From NCBI RefSeq assembly GCF_014926585.1, contig NZ_CP045422.1, positions 3,378,001 through 3,442,000 on the forward strand: a stretch of DNA of 64,000 nucleotides, given 5' to 3'. Positions 25,182-34,209 of this stretch are shown in pieces. How positions within the stretch are numbered: position 1 is the stretch's first letter; the number at the start of each line of letters is the position of its first letter. The translations under genes and the position numbers were made by a program. A model generated the notes under the pieces. That model saw only the letters and a list, made by a program, of their open reading frames with translations, made no database searches and was not told the DNA's origin. This DNA comes from Devosia beringensis. Lineage in GTDB: Bacteria; Pseudomonadota; Alphaproteobacteria; Rhizobiales; Devosiaceae.

Positions 25182-27211
25182 CCCTGCTTTATGCCGCCAC
25201 CTTCACCAAAGCGCTCGACCGGCTCACGGCCGCCGAACAGAAGCAGGTGAAGATCACCGCGTTCGACCTCGCACAGGATGAGAGCGGCAACGGCATGCAG
25301 TTGCATCGGGTGGAATCGGCCGCGGGGTTCTGGACTGCCCGCGTCAGCCAGGACATCCGCATCGTGCTGCACAAGGACCGCGAGCACACCCTGCTGGCCT
25401 GGGTGGGGCACCACGATGAAGCCTATCGCTGGGCCAAGCGGCGGAAGCTTGTGCCACACGAGCGCACCGGCGCCATGCAGCTGGTAGAAGTCGTCGAGCG
25501 GGTCGAGGAGCGGCCGGCGCCATTCGAAGCAACCGCCCAAGAAGTGCCGACACCGGTGGCCGTGGAACGGCCGTTCGCTGACCTCCCCGATGACGCGCTT
25601 CTCGATGTGGGTGTGCCACGCGAGTGGCTCGACGCCGTCCGAGATACAGATGTCGTCCGTGTGGACGATCTCTTTGCGTCCTTGCCCGACGAGGCGGCCG
25701 AAGCGCTGCTCAACTTCGCAACCGGGGGGCGCCTCTCCGATCATGTCGCCATAAAGGCTGCTCCGGGTACCGATCCCTTCACGCATCCAGATGCGCAGCG
25801 TCGCTTCCGTGCTGTCGAGGGGCTGGAAGAACTCAAGGCAGCGCTCGATGCGCCCTTTGCCCAATGGGCGGTGTTTCTCCATCCCGCGCAGCGGGCACCA
25901 GTGACCCGAGAGTGGAATGGGCCGGCCCGTGTCTCGGGCTCGGCTGGTACCGGCAAGACGATCGTGGGGCTGCATCGCGCCGTCCATCTGGCATCACGTC
26001 AATATGCCAGAGTGCTTCTCACCACCTTCTCAAAGACTTTGGCCAAGAGCCTTTCGGGGAAGGTCGAATTGATGACCGAGGCTTTGCCGGATGCACGTCA
26101 GCGCCTCTCGGTGCGTGCCATCGATCAGGCGGTGCATGAACTCTACACTGGCGCTTTCGGACAGCCGAACCTGGCAACGACTGCGCAGATCCGTGCGGCC
26201 ATCAAGGCAGCAGCAGACACTGGACTGGGTGCTGGCCATTCGCCCGAATTCCTGTTCGAGGAATGGGAAGAGCTGGTCGACGCCTGGGGGCTGCATGACC
26301 TTGAATCCTATGCCCGGGTGCCCCGAATTGGGCGGCGAACACGCCTTGGACCGAAGCAGCGAGAAGGCGCCTGGGAAGTCTTCGCCTTCGTTCGCAAGCG
26401 TCTTGCGGAACGGAACGTGATGACGTCGGCAGACATCTATGGACGGCTGTCCGCGTGGGTCAATGCCGGTGGCCAACTGCCGTTCACCCACATCGTTGTT
26501 GATGAGGCCCAGGATCTGTCCGTTGCCCAAGCTCGATTTCTAGCAGCTGCGGGCAGGGCAGGTGGGCCGGACTCGCTCTTCTTCACTGGCGACCTGGGCC
26601 AACGCATCTTTCATCTGCCATTTTCCTGGGCCCGGCTAGGCCTCGACGTCCGAGGCCGGGCACAAGTGCTCAAGGTCTGCTATCGCACTTCGCACCAGAT
26701 CCGCAGTACGGCCGATCGCTTGCTCGAGCCGGAGATTGTCGATCTCGATGGCAATCAAGAGAGCAGGCGCGGCACCGTATCAGTATTCGATGGGCCCGCG
26801 CCACTTGTGCGCTTGTTTCCCAACGAAGATGCGGAAACGGCCGGCGTGTCAGAGTGGCTACGTGCAAGACTCGATGAGGGGATGAATGATCAGGAGCTTG
26901 CGGTGCTCGTGCGCGGTCAGGAGCAGCTTGGCCGCGCCCGTGCTGCCTTGAAGACGGCTGGCGTCGATATCCCGGTCATCACCATGCACGACGCGAAAGG
27001 GCTAGAGTTTCGAGCGGTGGTCGTGATGGCACTGGATGACGACGTTCTGCCCGACCCTGAACGCCTTGCCGGAGTCGGAGATGTCGCCGACATTGCCGCC
27101 ATCCAGGATACCGAACGCCACCTGCTCTATGTGGCGGCGACCCGCGCGCGTGATCGGCTGATGCTTTCAGGTGTAGTGCCGGGTTCCGAATTCCTTGATG
27201 ACATCCGGTAG
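25178..27211 (+). CDS. UvrD/Rep-type helicase with RelE-like N-terminal domain
   Basis: A 677-residue fusion. Residues 1-95 look like a RelE/ParE-fold domain: TFTKALDRLTAAEQKQVKI, HRVESAAGFWTARVSQDIRI, and VGHHDEAYRWAKRR. From about 240 on it is a superfamily 1 helicase: GSAGTGKT near 254 (motif I), VVDEAQD near 441 (II), FTGDLGQRI (III), CYRTSHQIRS (IV), TMHDAKGLEF (V) and LYVAATRARDRL near 650 (VI). The GTG start is coupled to the glycosylase-like gene. A repair or phage-defence role is likely, but no known system was recognised with certainty. Confidence 0.85.
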   Translation: MTLLYAATFTKALDRLTAAEQKQVKITAFDLAQDESGNGMQLHRVESAAGFWTARVSQDIRIVLHKDREHTLLAWVGHHDEAYRWAKRRKLVPHERTGAMQLVEVVERVEERPAPFEATAQEVPTPVAVERPFADLPDDALLDVGVPREWLDAVRDTDVVRVDDLFASLPDEAAEALLNFATGGRLSDHVAIKAAPGTDPFTHPDAQRRFRAVEGLEELKAALDAPFAQWAVFLHPAQRAPVTREWNGPARVSGSAGTGKTIVGLHRAVHLASRQYARVLLTTFSKTLAKSLSGKVELMTEALPDARQRLSVRAIDQAVHELYTGAFGQPNLATTAQIRAAIKAAADTGLGAGHSPEFLFEEWEELVDAWGLHDLESYARVPRIGRRTRLGPKQREGAWEVFAFVRKRLAERNVMTSADIYGRLSAWVNAGGQLPFTHIVVDEAQDLSVAQARFLAAAGRAGGPDSLFFTGDLGQRIFHLPFSWARLGLDVRGRAQVLKVCYRTSHQIRSTADRLLEPEIVDLDGNQESRRGTVSVFDGPAPLVRLFPNEDAETAGVSEWLRARLDEGMNDQELAVLVRGQEQLGRARAALKTAGVDIPVITMHDAKGLEFRAVVVMALDDDVLPDPERLAGVGDVADIAAIQDTERHLLYVAATRARDRLMLSGVVPGSEFLDDIR

Positions 27212-27576
27212 GACATTTGGGGCAGATCTGCTGCACAAGGTCAGATGCGGGCTATTGCTTCACGGCAGTCTTACTTCAACAGCTGAAGGGTAGGAACCAA
27301 CCCGAGCTCCAATCCAAGCGGCCCCGCTGCCCGGTGCCAATCAACCGTGTTGTTGCCTTTATATGGTAGGCGTTCTAGCTGGCTCGTTTGCCCGCACGTT
27401 CAATGTTGAGGCTGTCCGTCCGTGGATGGAAGTGCTCCCTCCAATGATGGAAATTCTATGGGCGGCGTCACGACAGGCGCGCCTCCCAATGTACAGCAAG
27501 GGAGTGGTGGTGTCATTATACCCGCACTCTGAACACGAACCGGTCGCGGCCCTGTCCCAATCCAACCCAAAATGAG

Positions 27577-27600
27577 AAAGCCCCGGTTTCCCGGGGCTTT
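27577..27600. terminator. Bidirectional intrinsic terminator
   Basis: AAAGCCCCGG (27577-27586) and CCGGGGCTTT (27591-27600) with loop TTTC form a 10-bp perfect stem flanked by A on one side and T on the other. It may end the helicase transcript 366 bases upstream. Confidence 0.7.
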
Positions 27601-27799
27601 CGCCTTCAATCGAAAGTTGAGGCCAACTGACGTGAACATTGAGTGCGCACAAATCGGACTTTTGACCATCCTTGTGGGGCGCTCACACACACAAGCGCCC
27701 CGTCAGAGAGACGCATTGGCAGTCGTCGTCCCTCACCTGTAGCACTCCGAGCACGTCCCGATTTTGCCCAGTGCCCCCTGGTCGTCCCTAAACCTATTG

Positions 27800-27824
27800 A
27801 GGTGAGGCAAACTTTGCCTCACCT
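27800..27824. repeat. 25-bp palindrome
   Basis: AGGTGAGGCAAA and TTTGCCTCACCT flank a single C: 12-bp perfect arms. The one-base centre fits a dimeric repressor site better than a terminator; no T-tract follows. No adjacent regulator gene is visible. Confidence 0.5.
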
Positions 27825-28123
27825 TTCGGCGTCTGTTGCCAGGAATCTGGTCAAACCTTGTGGGCAGCGACAACAATGAGCTGCAGCTCCCGCCCATGAG
27901 CACCCGGTTGTAGTTCCGCGAATGTCGCACTTTGGACAGGTGCCAATGCACACAATCGCCCTCGGCCGAACCCAAAGCAGCGACATCTACGGCATTTGGT
28001 CTGGAAGGTCCGAATTCAACACAGATAACCAAAAGGGACCTAAGCCTCTGAAATTGTGAAGGTGTATGTTGCAGACGGGCATGACTTTGGAAAATCCGTA
28101 TCGCTCGCAACAGCACCGGCGTC

Positions 28124-28567
28124 CTAGTCTTCCTCGTCGTCCTCGACGTCGGTGAGATAGACCGAGACCTCGATATCGATGCCGAAGCCGGCAATGGCGG
28201 CGACGACATGGGCGGGCAGGCGGGTCGACATGGCTTCGCCATGCTCGGGATAATCAAAGGCCAGGTCGAGCACGGCCTTGCCGATGCGGCGATCGTCCAG
28301 CATGGCGGCAATGGCCGGGCCAGACCGTTCGGCCAGCTCGAGCAGCGCGCGCACCGGATTGGCCACTGGCACGTCGACCTGGGCGTAGAAACTGCCCTCG
28401 GCGTCTTCGGGTTCGAAGCGGCTGGTCAGCTGCTTGAGGGCGCCATCAAGTTCGAGCTGCAGCTTGTCGCTGTCGGTCAGCGGGCTCAGCACGCCCGCCT
28501 GCGGCAGCGGCCGCAGCGTCACGCCCGACAGGCGCAGGGCAATGGCGAAGGGCGCGAACTGGGTCAT
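28124..28567 (-). CDS. Hypothetical protein downstream of rlmB
   Basis: A 147-residue protein without recognised domain. It starts MTQFAPFAIALRLSGVTLRP and ends in an acidic tail (TDVEDDEED). ATG 28567 overlaps the rlmB stop by one base (TGATG), so it is co-translated with rlmB. The regular codon pattern and coupling make it a real gene; function unknown. Confidence 0.75.
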   Translation of the reverse strand: MTQFAPFAIALRLSGVTLRPLPQAGVLSPLTDSDKLQLELDGALKQLTSRFEPEDAEGSFYAQVDVPVANPVRALLELAERSGPAIAAMLDDRRIGKAVLDLAFDYPEHGEAMSTRLPAHVVAAIAGFGIDIEVSVYLTDVEDDEED

Positions 28568-29319
28568 CAGGAACGTCCGGCAGTGGCCGCAAACAGAGCG
28601 ATGGCGGCGGCGTTTGAAACATTGAGCGACTTGATCGGGCCGGGCATGTCGAGCTTGACCACTTCGTCGCAGAGCTCGCGAGTGCGCTGGCGCAGGCCCT
28701 TGCCCTCGGCGCCCATGACGATGGCCATGGGCTGGCTGTCGGTGCGCGGCTTGAGCTGCAGTTCTGATTCAGAATCAAAGCCGAGCACCAACATGCCGCG
28801 GCTCTTGAGCTTTTCGAGCGCGTCGCCCAGGTTGCGCACCTCGATCATCGGCACCAGGTCGAGCGCGCCGGAGGCCGATTTGGCCATCACGCCGGTCTCG
28901 CGCGGCGAGTGGCGGGCCGTGGTGATGACGGCATCAGCGCCAAAGGCGCAGGCAGTGCGCAGGATGGCGCCCACATTATGCGGGTCGGTGATGTGATCGA
29001 GCACCACCACCAGCTGCAGCGGATGGATGTCATCGAGCCCGAAGCGGGTCACCGGATCGACTTCAAGCGCAGCGCCCTGGTGCACGGCGTCGTCGCCGAG
29101 CAGCCGGTCGAGCTCCTTGGGCGTGGTTTCCTTGACCGGAACCTTGCCGATTTCGCCGGATTCCCTGAGGCGGTTCAGCGCATTGGGCGTCGCCAGCAGC
29201 ACCTTCTTGATGCGGTTGGGATTGTCCAATGCGGCGCGCACGGTGTGCATGCCGTAAAGATAGACCGGACCCTCATCGGGATTGTAGCGCGCCTTGGGCG
29301 GAAATTTGTTGAAGCTCAT
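28567..29319 (-). CDS. rlmB: 23S rRNA (guanosine-2'-O)-methyltransferase RlmB
   Basis: A 250-residue SPOUT methyltransferase that methylates a P-site guanosine (G2251 in E. coli) of 23S rRNA. The N-terminal substrate-binding part includes YLYGMHTVRAAL; the knotted catalytic domain shows NVGAILRTACAFGAD, AIVMGAEGKGL and SLNVSNAAAIALF, the three SPOUT motifs. Length and motifs are complete. The tRNA-Tyr 3' end lying upstream matches the usual chromosomal neighbour, here separated by an integrated element. Confidence 0.95.
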   Translation of the reverse strand: MSFNKFPPKARYNPDEGPVYLYGMHTVRAALDNPNRIKKVLLATPNALNRLRESGEIGKVPVKETTPKELDRLLGDDAVHQGAALEVDPVTRFGLDDIHPLQLVVVLDHITDPHNVGAILRTACAFGADAVITTARHSPRETGVMAKSASGALDLVPMIEVRNLGDALEKLKSRGMLVLGFDSESELQLKPRTDSQPMAIVMGAEGKGLRQRTRELCDEVVKLDMPGPIKSLNVSNAAAIALFAATAGRS

Positions 29320-29416
29320 GAGCTTTGCCTAGCGCCTTTGCGCGATGCCAGCAAGCGGCTCGCCCGCGCGGTGGCGGCGGGGGGGCAGCAATTGGCCATT
29401 CTGAGGGAAGGGCGGT

Positions 29417-29437
29417 TGGTGGAGGGGACTGGATTCG
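29417..29437 (-). repeat. Attachment-site core: 21 bp of a tRNA-Tyr 3' end
   Basis: On the minus strand the sequence ends CCAGTCCCCTCCACCA and begins CGAAT: this is the T-loop/T-arm end, acceptor stem and CCA of a bacterial tRNA-Tyr. The match breaks abruptly before the T-loop, and no tRNA body is present. With a tyrosine recombinase 57 bases away this is the att copy left next to rlmB after integration of a mobile element into tRNA-Tyr. The whole tRNA should stand at the far end of the element; I did not find it in the window. Confidence 0.75.
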
Positions 29438-29493
29438 GTTTTAGTGATGAAAATGCCCATGATGCCTGCGTTCCTTGACTTTCTGACCCGAAT

Positions 29494-30891
29494 ATGGGCC
29501 TTTGGCTGTCCAACAAACTGTCCAACATTGAGGTTCCGCGCATGAGGCGCACGACCGAAGCGAAGCCGCATAAAAGAGCGGGGATATGGTACCTCGTCCG
29601 CCGCATCCCCGCAGAGTTCGCCCACCTCGATCGACGATCCTCCCCGCTTAAACTGTCCACCAATATTGCGGTAGCTGATGATCCCAAGGCCATCCGCGCC
29701 CGCCAGGTGGTGGCCCAGCTCAACCAGAACCTTGAGGCCTATTGGCGCGGCCTGCGCGATGGTCAGTCGGCCGAGGCCCGCATCCGCTTCGAGGCTGCCC
29801 AGAAGCGCGCCAAGGCGCTGGGGGTCAATTACCAGACCGTCGAGGAGCTCCACGCCGGCCACGCCATTGCCGACACCCTGGCCCGCGTCGAGCTGCTGCT
29901 CAACCGCCAGGCCATCGACAGCGAGAACGACGTCGCGGCCGTGCTGGGCGGCGAGGATAGGCCCAGACTGCGCGTGTCTGACCTGGTCGCCGAGTTTGAA
30001 ACCATCCACTCGGCCAAGCTCACGGCGTTCTCTGAGGCGCAGCGCAAGCGGTGGCGCAGCCCCAAGCTCAAGGCCGCCACCAACTTCATCGAGGCGATCG
30101 ACGACAAGTACCTCGAAGAGCTCACCCGCGCCGATGCCGTGACCTTCCGCGAATGGTGGCAGGTCAAGCTGGTCAGGGATCGCCTTGAGATAGGGACGGC
30201 CAACAAGGACTTTGGCCACATGAACAAGATGCACCGCGATATCGACATGGCGCACCAGCTGGGCCTGAAACCGGTATTCAGCCGGCTGCGCCTGGAAGGG
30301 GAGACGACGGGCAGCCGCGCGGCCTTCACGCCCGAGCAGGCGGTGGCCATCGTACTGTCGCCCGACCTGGACAGACTCAACGCCGAGGCCCGCGATATCC
30401 TGCTGATCGTCGCCGAGCTGGGCATGCGGCCGTCCGAGGTGTGCGGGCTGCTGGAGCAGAACATTCAATTGGCGGCGCCGATTCCGCTCGTGCAGATCCG
30501 GCCGGAGGGCAGGCAGCTCAAGAACCCGCAATCCGAGCGAGACTTGCCGCTGACAGGCAATGCCCTGGCGGCGCTGCAACGGCACCCGAAAGGCTTCCCC
30601 ACATACCGAGACAAGGCCGATACGTTGTCCGCCACCTTGGCCAAGGCCCTAAAAAAGGCGAACCTTATTCAGAGCAAGCACCAGTCGCTATACAGCTTCC
30701 GGCACTCTTTTGAAGATCGGCTGATCGAGGAAGAAACCCCCGACAAGGTCATCGCCTCGATGATGGGGCATAAGTTCCAGCGCCCGAAATACGGCAAGGG
30801 CCCCAGCCTCGAGCTCAAGTTGCGATGGTTGCAAAGGGTGGAGCTGCCGCTCAGACCGAATGCAGACCTCACTCCCACATCTAGTGGGTGA
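29494..30891 (+). CDS. int: Tyrosine recombinase (phage/ICE integrase)
   Basis: A site-specific recombinase of up to 465 residues (449 if the ATG at 29542 is used, which starts MRRTTEAKPHKRAG and resembles other integrase starts). Catalytic-domain landmarks: Arg in ELGMRPSEVCG near 311, the YSFRHSFEDRL box near 400, MMGHKFQ near 425 and the nucleophilic Tyr in RPKYGKG near 432. It lies just inside the tRNA-Tyr att copy, the usual place for the integrase of a genomic island. Confidence 0.9.
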   Translation: MGLWLSNKLSNIEVPRMRRTTEAKPHKRAGIWYLVRRIPAEFAHLDRRSSPLKLSTNIAVADDPKAIRARQVVAQLNQNLEAYWRGLRDGQSAEARIRFEAAQKRAKALGVNYQTVEELHAGHAIADTLARVELLLNRQAIDSENDVAAVLGGEDRPRLRVSDLVAEFETIHSAKLTAFSEAQRKRWRSPKLKAATNFIEAIDDKYLEELTRADAVTFREWWQVKLVRDRLEIGTANKDFGHMNKMHRDIDMAHQLGLKPVFSRLRLEGETTGSRAAFTPEQAVAIVLSPDLDRLNAEARDILLIVAELGMRPSEVCGLLEQNIQLAAPIPLVQIRPEGRQLKNPQSERDLPLTGNALAALQRHPKGFPTYRDKADTLSATLAKALKKANLIQSKHQSLYSFRHSFEDRLIEEETPDKVIASMMGHKFQRPKYGKGPSLELKLRWLQRVELPLRPNADLTPTSSG

Positions 30892-30950
30892 GGATGCGCT
30901 GAGCAAAATAATCTCCAACGGCATGCTCGACATCACCGCCGATTCCAGGC

Positions 30951-31440
30951 GTGCGCCCCATTTCCAACCTGGGCGAGCTGACGACATCAATTGCCCACGA
31001 GATCAAGCAGCCGCTCTCGGCCATCCCGACCAATGCCCGGACCAGGCTGCGCTTGCTGGACAAGGCCGAACCCAATCTCGACAAGCTCGTGAAGCTGACC
31101 ACCTGGATCGTCGAAAGCGCCCAGCGCGCCAGCGACATTATCGGTCCCATCCAGGACATGGCCGGCAAGCGGCCGTCGCAACACAGCCTGATCGGCCTCA
31201 ATGCCATGATCCACGACGGCCCCGTCTTCCTGCGCCACGAATGCGCCGACAAGGGCGTCCGCGTCCAGCTCGAACCGGGTGCGGACTTGCCTTCCGTGCA
31301 GGCGATCGGGTGCAGCTGCAGCAGGTGGTGGTTAATCTGGCCGTCAATGCCATCCAGGCCATGTAAGTGGCTGGCGGAACGCGGCGCACGATCAATGTCA
31401 GCACCGCTTCCGGCGCCGAGGGCAGGGTCCAAGCTATCTG
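30951..31440 (+). pseudogene. Sensor histidine kinase fragment
   Basis: The dimerisation/H-box LGELTTSIAHEIKQPLSAI opens the fragment and the helices that follow fit PAS-linked histidine kinases. Around 31300 the frame shifts: the N-box RVQLQQVVVNLAVNAIQAM is readable only in another frame. The sensor part and most of the ATPase domain are missing. It is debris, with no start or end of its own. Confidence 0.75.
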
Positions 31441-31451
31441 ATCGGCGTTGA

Positions 31452-32220
31452 ATCCGCCGCAGCGGCCACCTGATTATCCGTCTCCAGCAGCTTTAAGGTT
31501 CTGCCTCGCCAGGAAAGAGGTCCTCGCGGGGACGAAGGTGGCGTGAGATCGTAATGGCCGCGGCCCTGCCAGTTGGCAAGGACGCCCAAAAGATTGATTT
31601 ACCCCGCCTTTCTTACCCCATCATGGGGCGGCCCAGCGCTGACCCATAAGAGGAGCGCGAGCCCCGCGTGGCACGACCTCATGCCAAGCAGCAAAGGCCG
31701 ACTCTGTACGCACGCCGCTCGACGGCGCCCTTTTTGCGATCGGCAATGCCGCCTCGCTGCGGCAGATGACGCGGCGCGACCCTTGACACCAACCGCGATA
31801 TAGAAACTGCCGTTCAAATATGCCCGACTAAACGTCGAAAAGGGGTTGGCAAGCCGCCTGGCCGCTTTCAATTGGCCTTCGGGGAAAGCGGACGTTGTTG
31901 GTCTGGCAAAGTCGGGCCGGTACGAGACTGGCCGCCTTCGGTGGTTTGCTGTTGACTGCGGCCGTTTAGCCACGGGAAGGACGATTGATTGGCTGGAGGC
32001 TGTGAGGTCCGTCGAGACAACGTCGTGGCGAACACTTCTTTAACTTGCTGAAAATTGGAGAGCGTTGAGCGCCGGCCCTTGGGTACGGAAGGAGGCCGCT
32101 AGGATCTGCGCGCATGTACCGCTAGAAGAATCCAGCGGTAACCAAGGCGAATGCGCAACTAAAATCAATCATAGCGCAGCTGAGCCAACATATCTGATAG
32201 GGTTGGTCCGAGGTACGGCG
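31452..32220. other. Stretch without recognisable gene
   Basis: About 770 bases between the kinase remnant and the DUF309 gene. Short frames on both strands (up to 124 codons) lack ribosome sites and domain-like sequence. I see no strong repeat or hairpin. Confidence 0.4.
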
Positions 32221-32766
32221 ATGGCCATTTCAACGCGACCAAGATTCTTACCTGACCGGATGCTTCCCGCTTACGCCTATTTGCCGGGCAGCACTCAACC
32301 CCATCCGGTCCGAGATCCTAAGGGACATAGCTACGAGCAAGGCGAGTTACAGCCGGCGCAAGGCGTGGACACTGTCGCTCTTTTGTGGGGCATCGATCTT
32401 TTCAATCTTGGATATTATTGGGAGGCCCATGAGGCTTGGGAACCACTCTGGATAGCTACCAAGGGTGCCGTTTGGGATCGAACTCTCTACAAGGGCCTTA
32501 TCATGCTGGCCGCAACGGGTGTAAAGATCCGTGAGCGAAAGTGGGTTCCCGCTATGCGGCATGCGGATAGGGCTGGCAAAGCCCTGCGTCTGTTGTCTTC
32601 CGGCAGGGGAGGTCGTTTAATCGACCAAATTGGGATTGCGCCACCCCATCTGGCGACCTTGGTGGAGGCGGCTGCGGCAGAGGCCTCGTTCCATAAGCCG
32701 ATCAGCGACCGAAGTCGGCCGGAGTGCGTTTTTGCATTTTTCCTTGGCCAGAAATCTGGTGGCTAA
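32221..32766 (+). CDS. DUF309-family protein
   Basis: A 181-residue protein with the DUF309 core LFNLGYYWEAHEAWEPLW near residues 62-79 and a helix with GLIMLAATGVKIRERK, the helical-bundle pattern of this family of unknown function. The frame is open further upstream, but ATG 32221 starts where family-like sequence begins (PDRMLPAYAYLPG). It is the first intact gene of the island after the integrase, on the same strand as the polyketide genes downstream. Confidence 0.75.
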   Translation: MAISTRPRFLPDRMLPAYAYLPGSTQPHPVRDPKGHSYEQGELQPAQGVDTVALLWGIDLFNLGYYWEAHEAWEPLWIATKGAVWDRTLYKGLIMLAATGVKIRERKWVPAMRHADRAGKALRLLSSGRGGRLIDQIGIAPPHLATLVEAAAAEASFHKPISDRSRPECVFAFFLGQKSGG

Positions 32767-33047
32767 CCCATATTGTAGGTCAGCGGGCGCCTCCGTTGTG
32801 ACACCCTGTAGCGAGGGAAAATTAGCAGACATCAGAGTCTGCTGGTTCCAACACGGCCGCACGTGCTCACTGCACCAGGGGCCGTCACTGATGCCAGCGC
32901 TCGCGCGCAAATCCCAGCAGTGCCCCCATTTGGTTCGCGCTTTCACTGAAACGGCGCCCCGGCATTCTTATTGTCTTCTTTGCGGAGGCTCAACGACGTT
33001 ACTTAGCCAAGAATGTACCGGTGGGTCAGCCCAGAGGGAAACCGCCG

Positions 33048-33158
33048 ATGAAATTCGATCCAATCACCCCCCAATCCACAGTCTGCCTTTTGCATGAGGA
33101 TGGCAGTGCCACACTGCTCGATCCGTTGACTGCCAGTCTTGTGGTGGCCATCAAAGCC
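33048..33158 (+). pseudogene. Small ORF interrupted by an IS3 derivative
   Basis: ATG 33048 follows AGAGGGA at good spacing and opens MKFDPITPQSTVCLLHEDGS, then 17 more residues up to the element. The first IS bases supply an immediate TGA stop. Removing the IS and one copy of its GCC duplication extends the frame by MDITAT to a 43-residue protein ending at 33742. Family not recognised. Confidence 0.5.
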
Positions 33159-33718
33159 TGAACCGCGCCGGGAATTCCGGAGGCTGTTTGGTTTAAGTTA
33201 TGCGGCCATGGCCGGTTGTTCCAGTGCTGCGTAGAAGTTTGCCTCAGCTTCTGCTGGCGGGATATTGCCAATGGGCTCGAGCAGCCGGCGGTGATTGAAC
33301 CAGTCGACCCATTCGAGGGTGGCGAACTCGACGACTTCAATGCTTCGCCATGGGCCCCGCCGGTGGATTACCTCAGCCTTGTAGAGGCCGTTGATGCTTT
33401 CGGCCAAGGCGTTGTCATAGCTGTCCCCGACGCTGCCGACTGAGGGCTCGATGGCGGCTTCGGCCAGTCGCTCGGAGTAGCGGATACCGCCATCGACCTC
33501 GGCCTTCTTGAGCCACTCATTGAGCGTATGGGCCGAGCAGCCAATCTTGCCGGCAACCGACACCACTGCCGCCCAGCGGGATGGATATTCCCCGCCATGC
33601 TCCTGCACCATCCGCACCGCTCGGGTCCGGACCTCAACTGAAAACTTGTTCGTCGTCTTGCCGGTCATGCTCCATCCTACTCAGGGGTTGGAGCCTCCGG
33701 CAAACCCGGTGCGGTTCA
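33159..33718 (-). mobile_element. 560-bp internally deleted IS3-family element
   Basis: Ends are TGAACCGCGCCGGG (33159 on) and, inverted, TGAACCGCACCGGG (ending 33718), with the identity continuing to CCGGAGGCT. Both sides carry GCC (33156-33158 and 33719-33721), a 3-bp target duplication typical of IS3. Inside, orfA and orfB have been fused in frame by a deletion. With both ends intact it could be moved by a full-length relative. Confidence 0.9.
33198..33668 (-). pseudogene. Fused OrfA-OrfB transposase remnant
   Basis: A 156-residue in-frame fusion: residues 1-62 are an OrfA HTH protein ([20 protein letters not shown] and [19 protein letters not shown]), the rest is the C-terminal end of OrfB with [20 protein letters not shown], which keeps the Glu of the DDE triad. 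The region with both catalytic Asp residues is deleted, so it cannot transpose, but it could bind the ends as an inhibitor. Confidence 0.88.
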
Positions 33719-33749
33719 GCCATGGACATTACGGCAACGTGACCATCAT

Positions 33750-34046
33750 GTGTCCGCCGGGTACTGGACCGCCGTATCCGTCGCTTTGCGCGAACTGCTG
33801 GTCTTGCCCTACGACCATCAAGGGCTTTCTCCACTCGCAAAAAATCTTGCTACCATGCTCGACAGGCAAGGACCGGCGAACTTGCGTCCGTTTCGCAGAT
33901 GGTTGCTCGATCAAGTAGAGCACCAGACCACGAACTTCTATCGCCGCAGCCTTGAACGCCGTATCGACGTGATCTTGGATAAACTCCGCAGCGTGGACTT
34001 TGAGTTTCGGAAGACCGCGCTACGTATTTTGGCCGAAGCCCGCTAA
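33750..34046 (+). CDS. Hypothetical protein (98 aa)
   Basis: GTG 33750 opens a frame of 98 residues, [20 protein letters not shown] followed by a helical, Arg-rich second half ([20 protein letters not shown]). It begins 8 bases after the natural end of the IS-interrupted small ORF, so the two were probably one operon. No domain recognised; ribosome site weak. Confidence 0.45.
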   Translation: MSAGYWTAVSVALRELLVLPYDHQGLSPLAKNLATMLDRQGPANLRPFRRWLLDQVEHQTTNFYRRSLERRIDVILDKLRSVDFEFRKTALRILAEAR

Positions 34047-34209
34047 CTTCTGCGGACGCTGTCTGGTGCTTCGGAGCTCGGCTGTCTTTTGGCGCAAACG
34101 GGATCCAGCAATGGACTCGCCTTCAGCTTGGCGTCAGGTTGGGCCACTAAAGCTTCGGCGGGCCGACAAATTGTGGATGATTTGTCTAGCATCCCAGAGG
34201 TCATGTTCC

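Larger units (their letters stand above)
27212..28123. other. Non-coding stretch with three hairpins
   Basis: No convincing gene in about 900 bases. It holds a perfect 10-bp terminator-like stem with A and T tracts (27577-27600), a hairpin GGGGCGCT/AGCGCCCC (27676-27683 and 27694-27701), and a 25-bp palindrome (27800-27824). Short open frames of 60-96 codons run through the hairpins on both strands and look like noise. Confidence 0.5.

Noticed and set aside
27363-27575. 70-codon plus-strand frame and a 96-codon minus-strand frame over the terminator
   Set aside because: They run through or up to a strong hairpin, lack ribosome sites and have no domain-like sequence.
31783-31805. TTGACA followed by TATAGA near 31783
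   Set aside because: Spacer is about 10 bases, too short for a sigma-70 promoter, and no gene follows.
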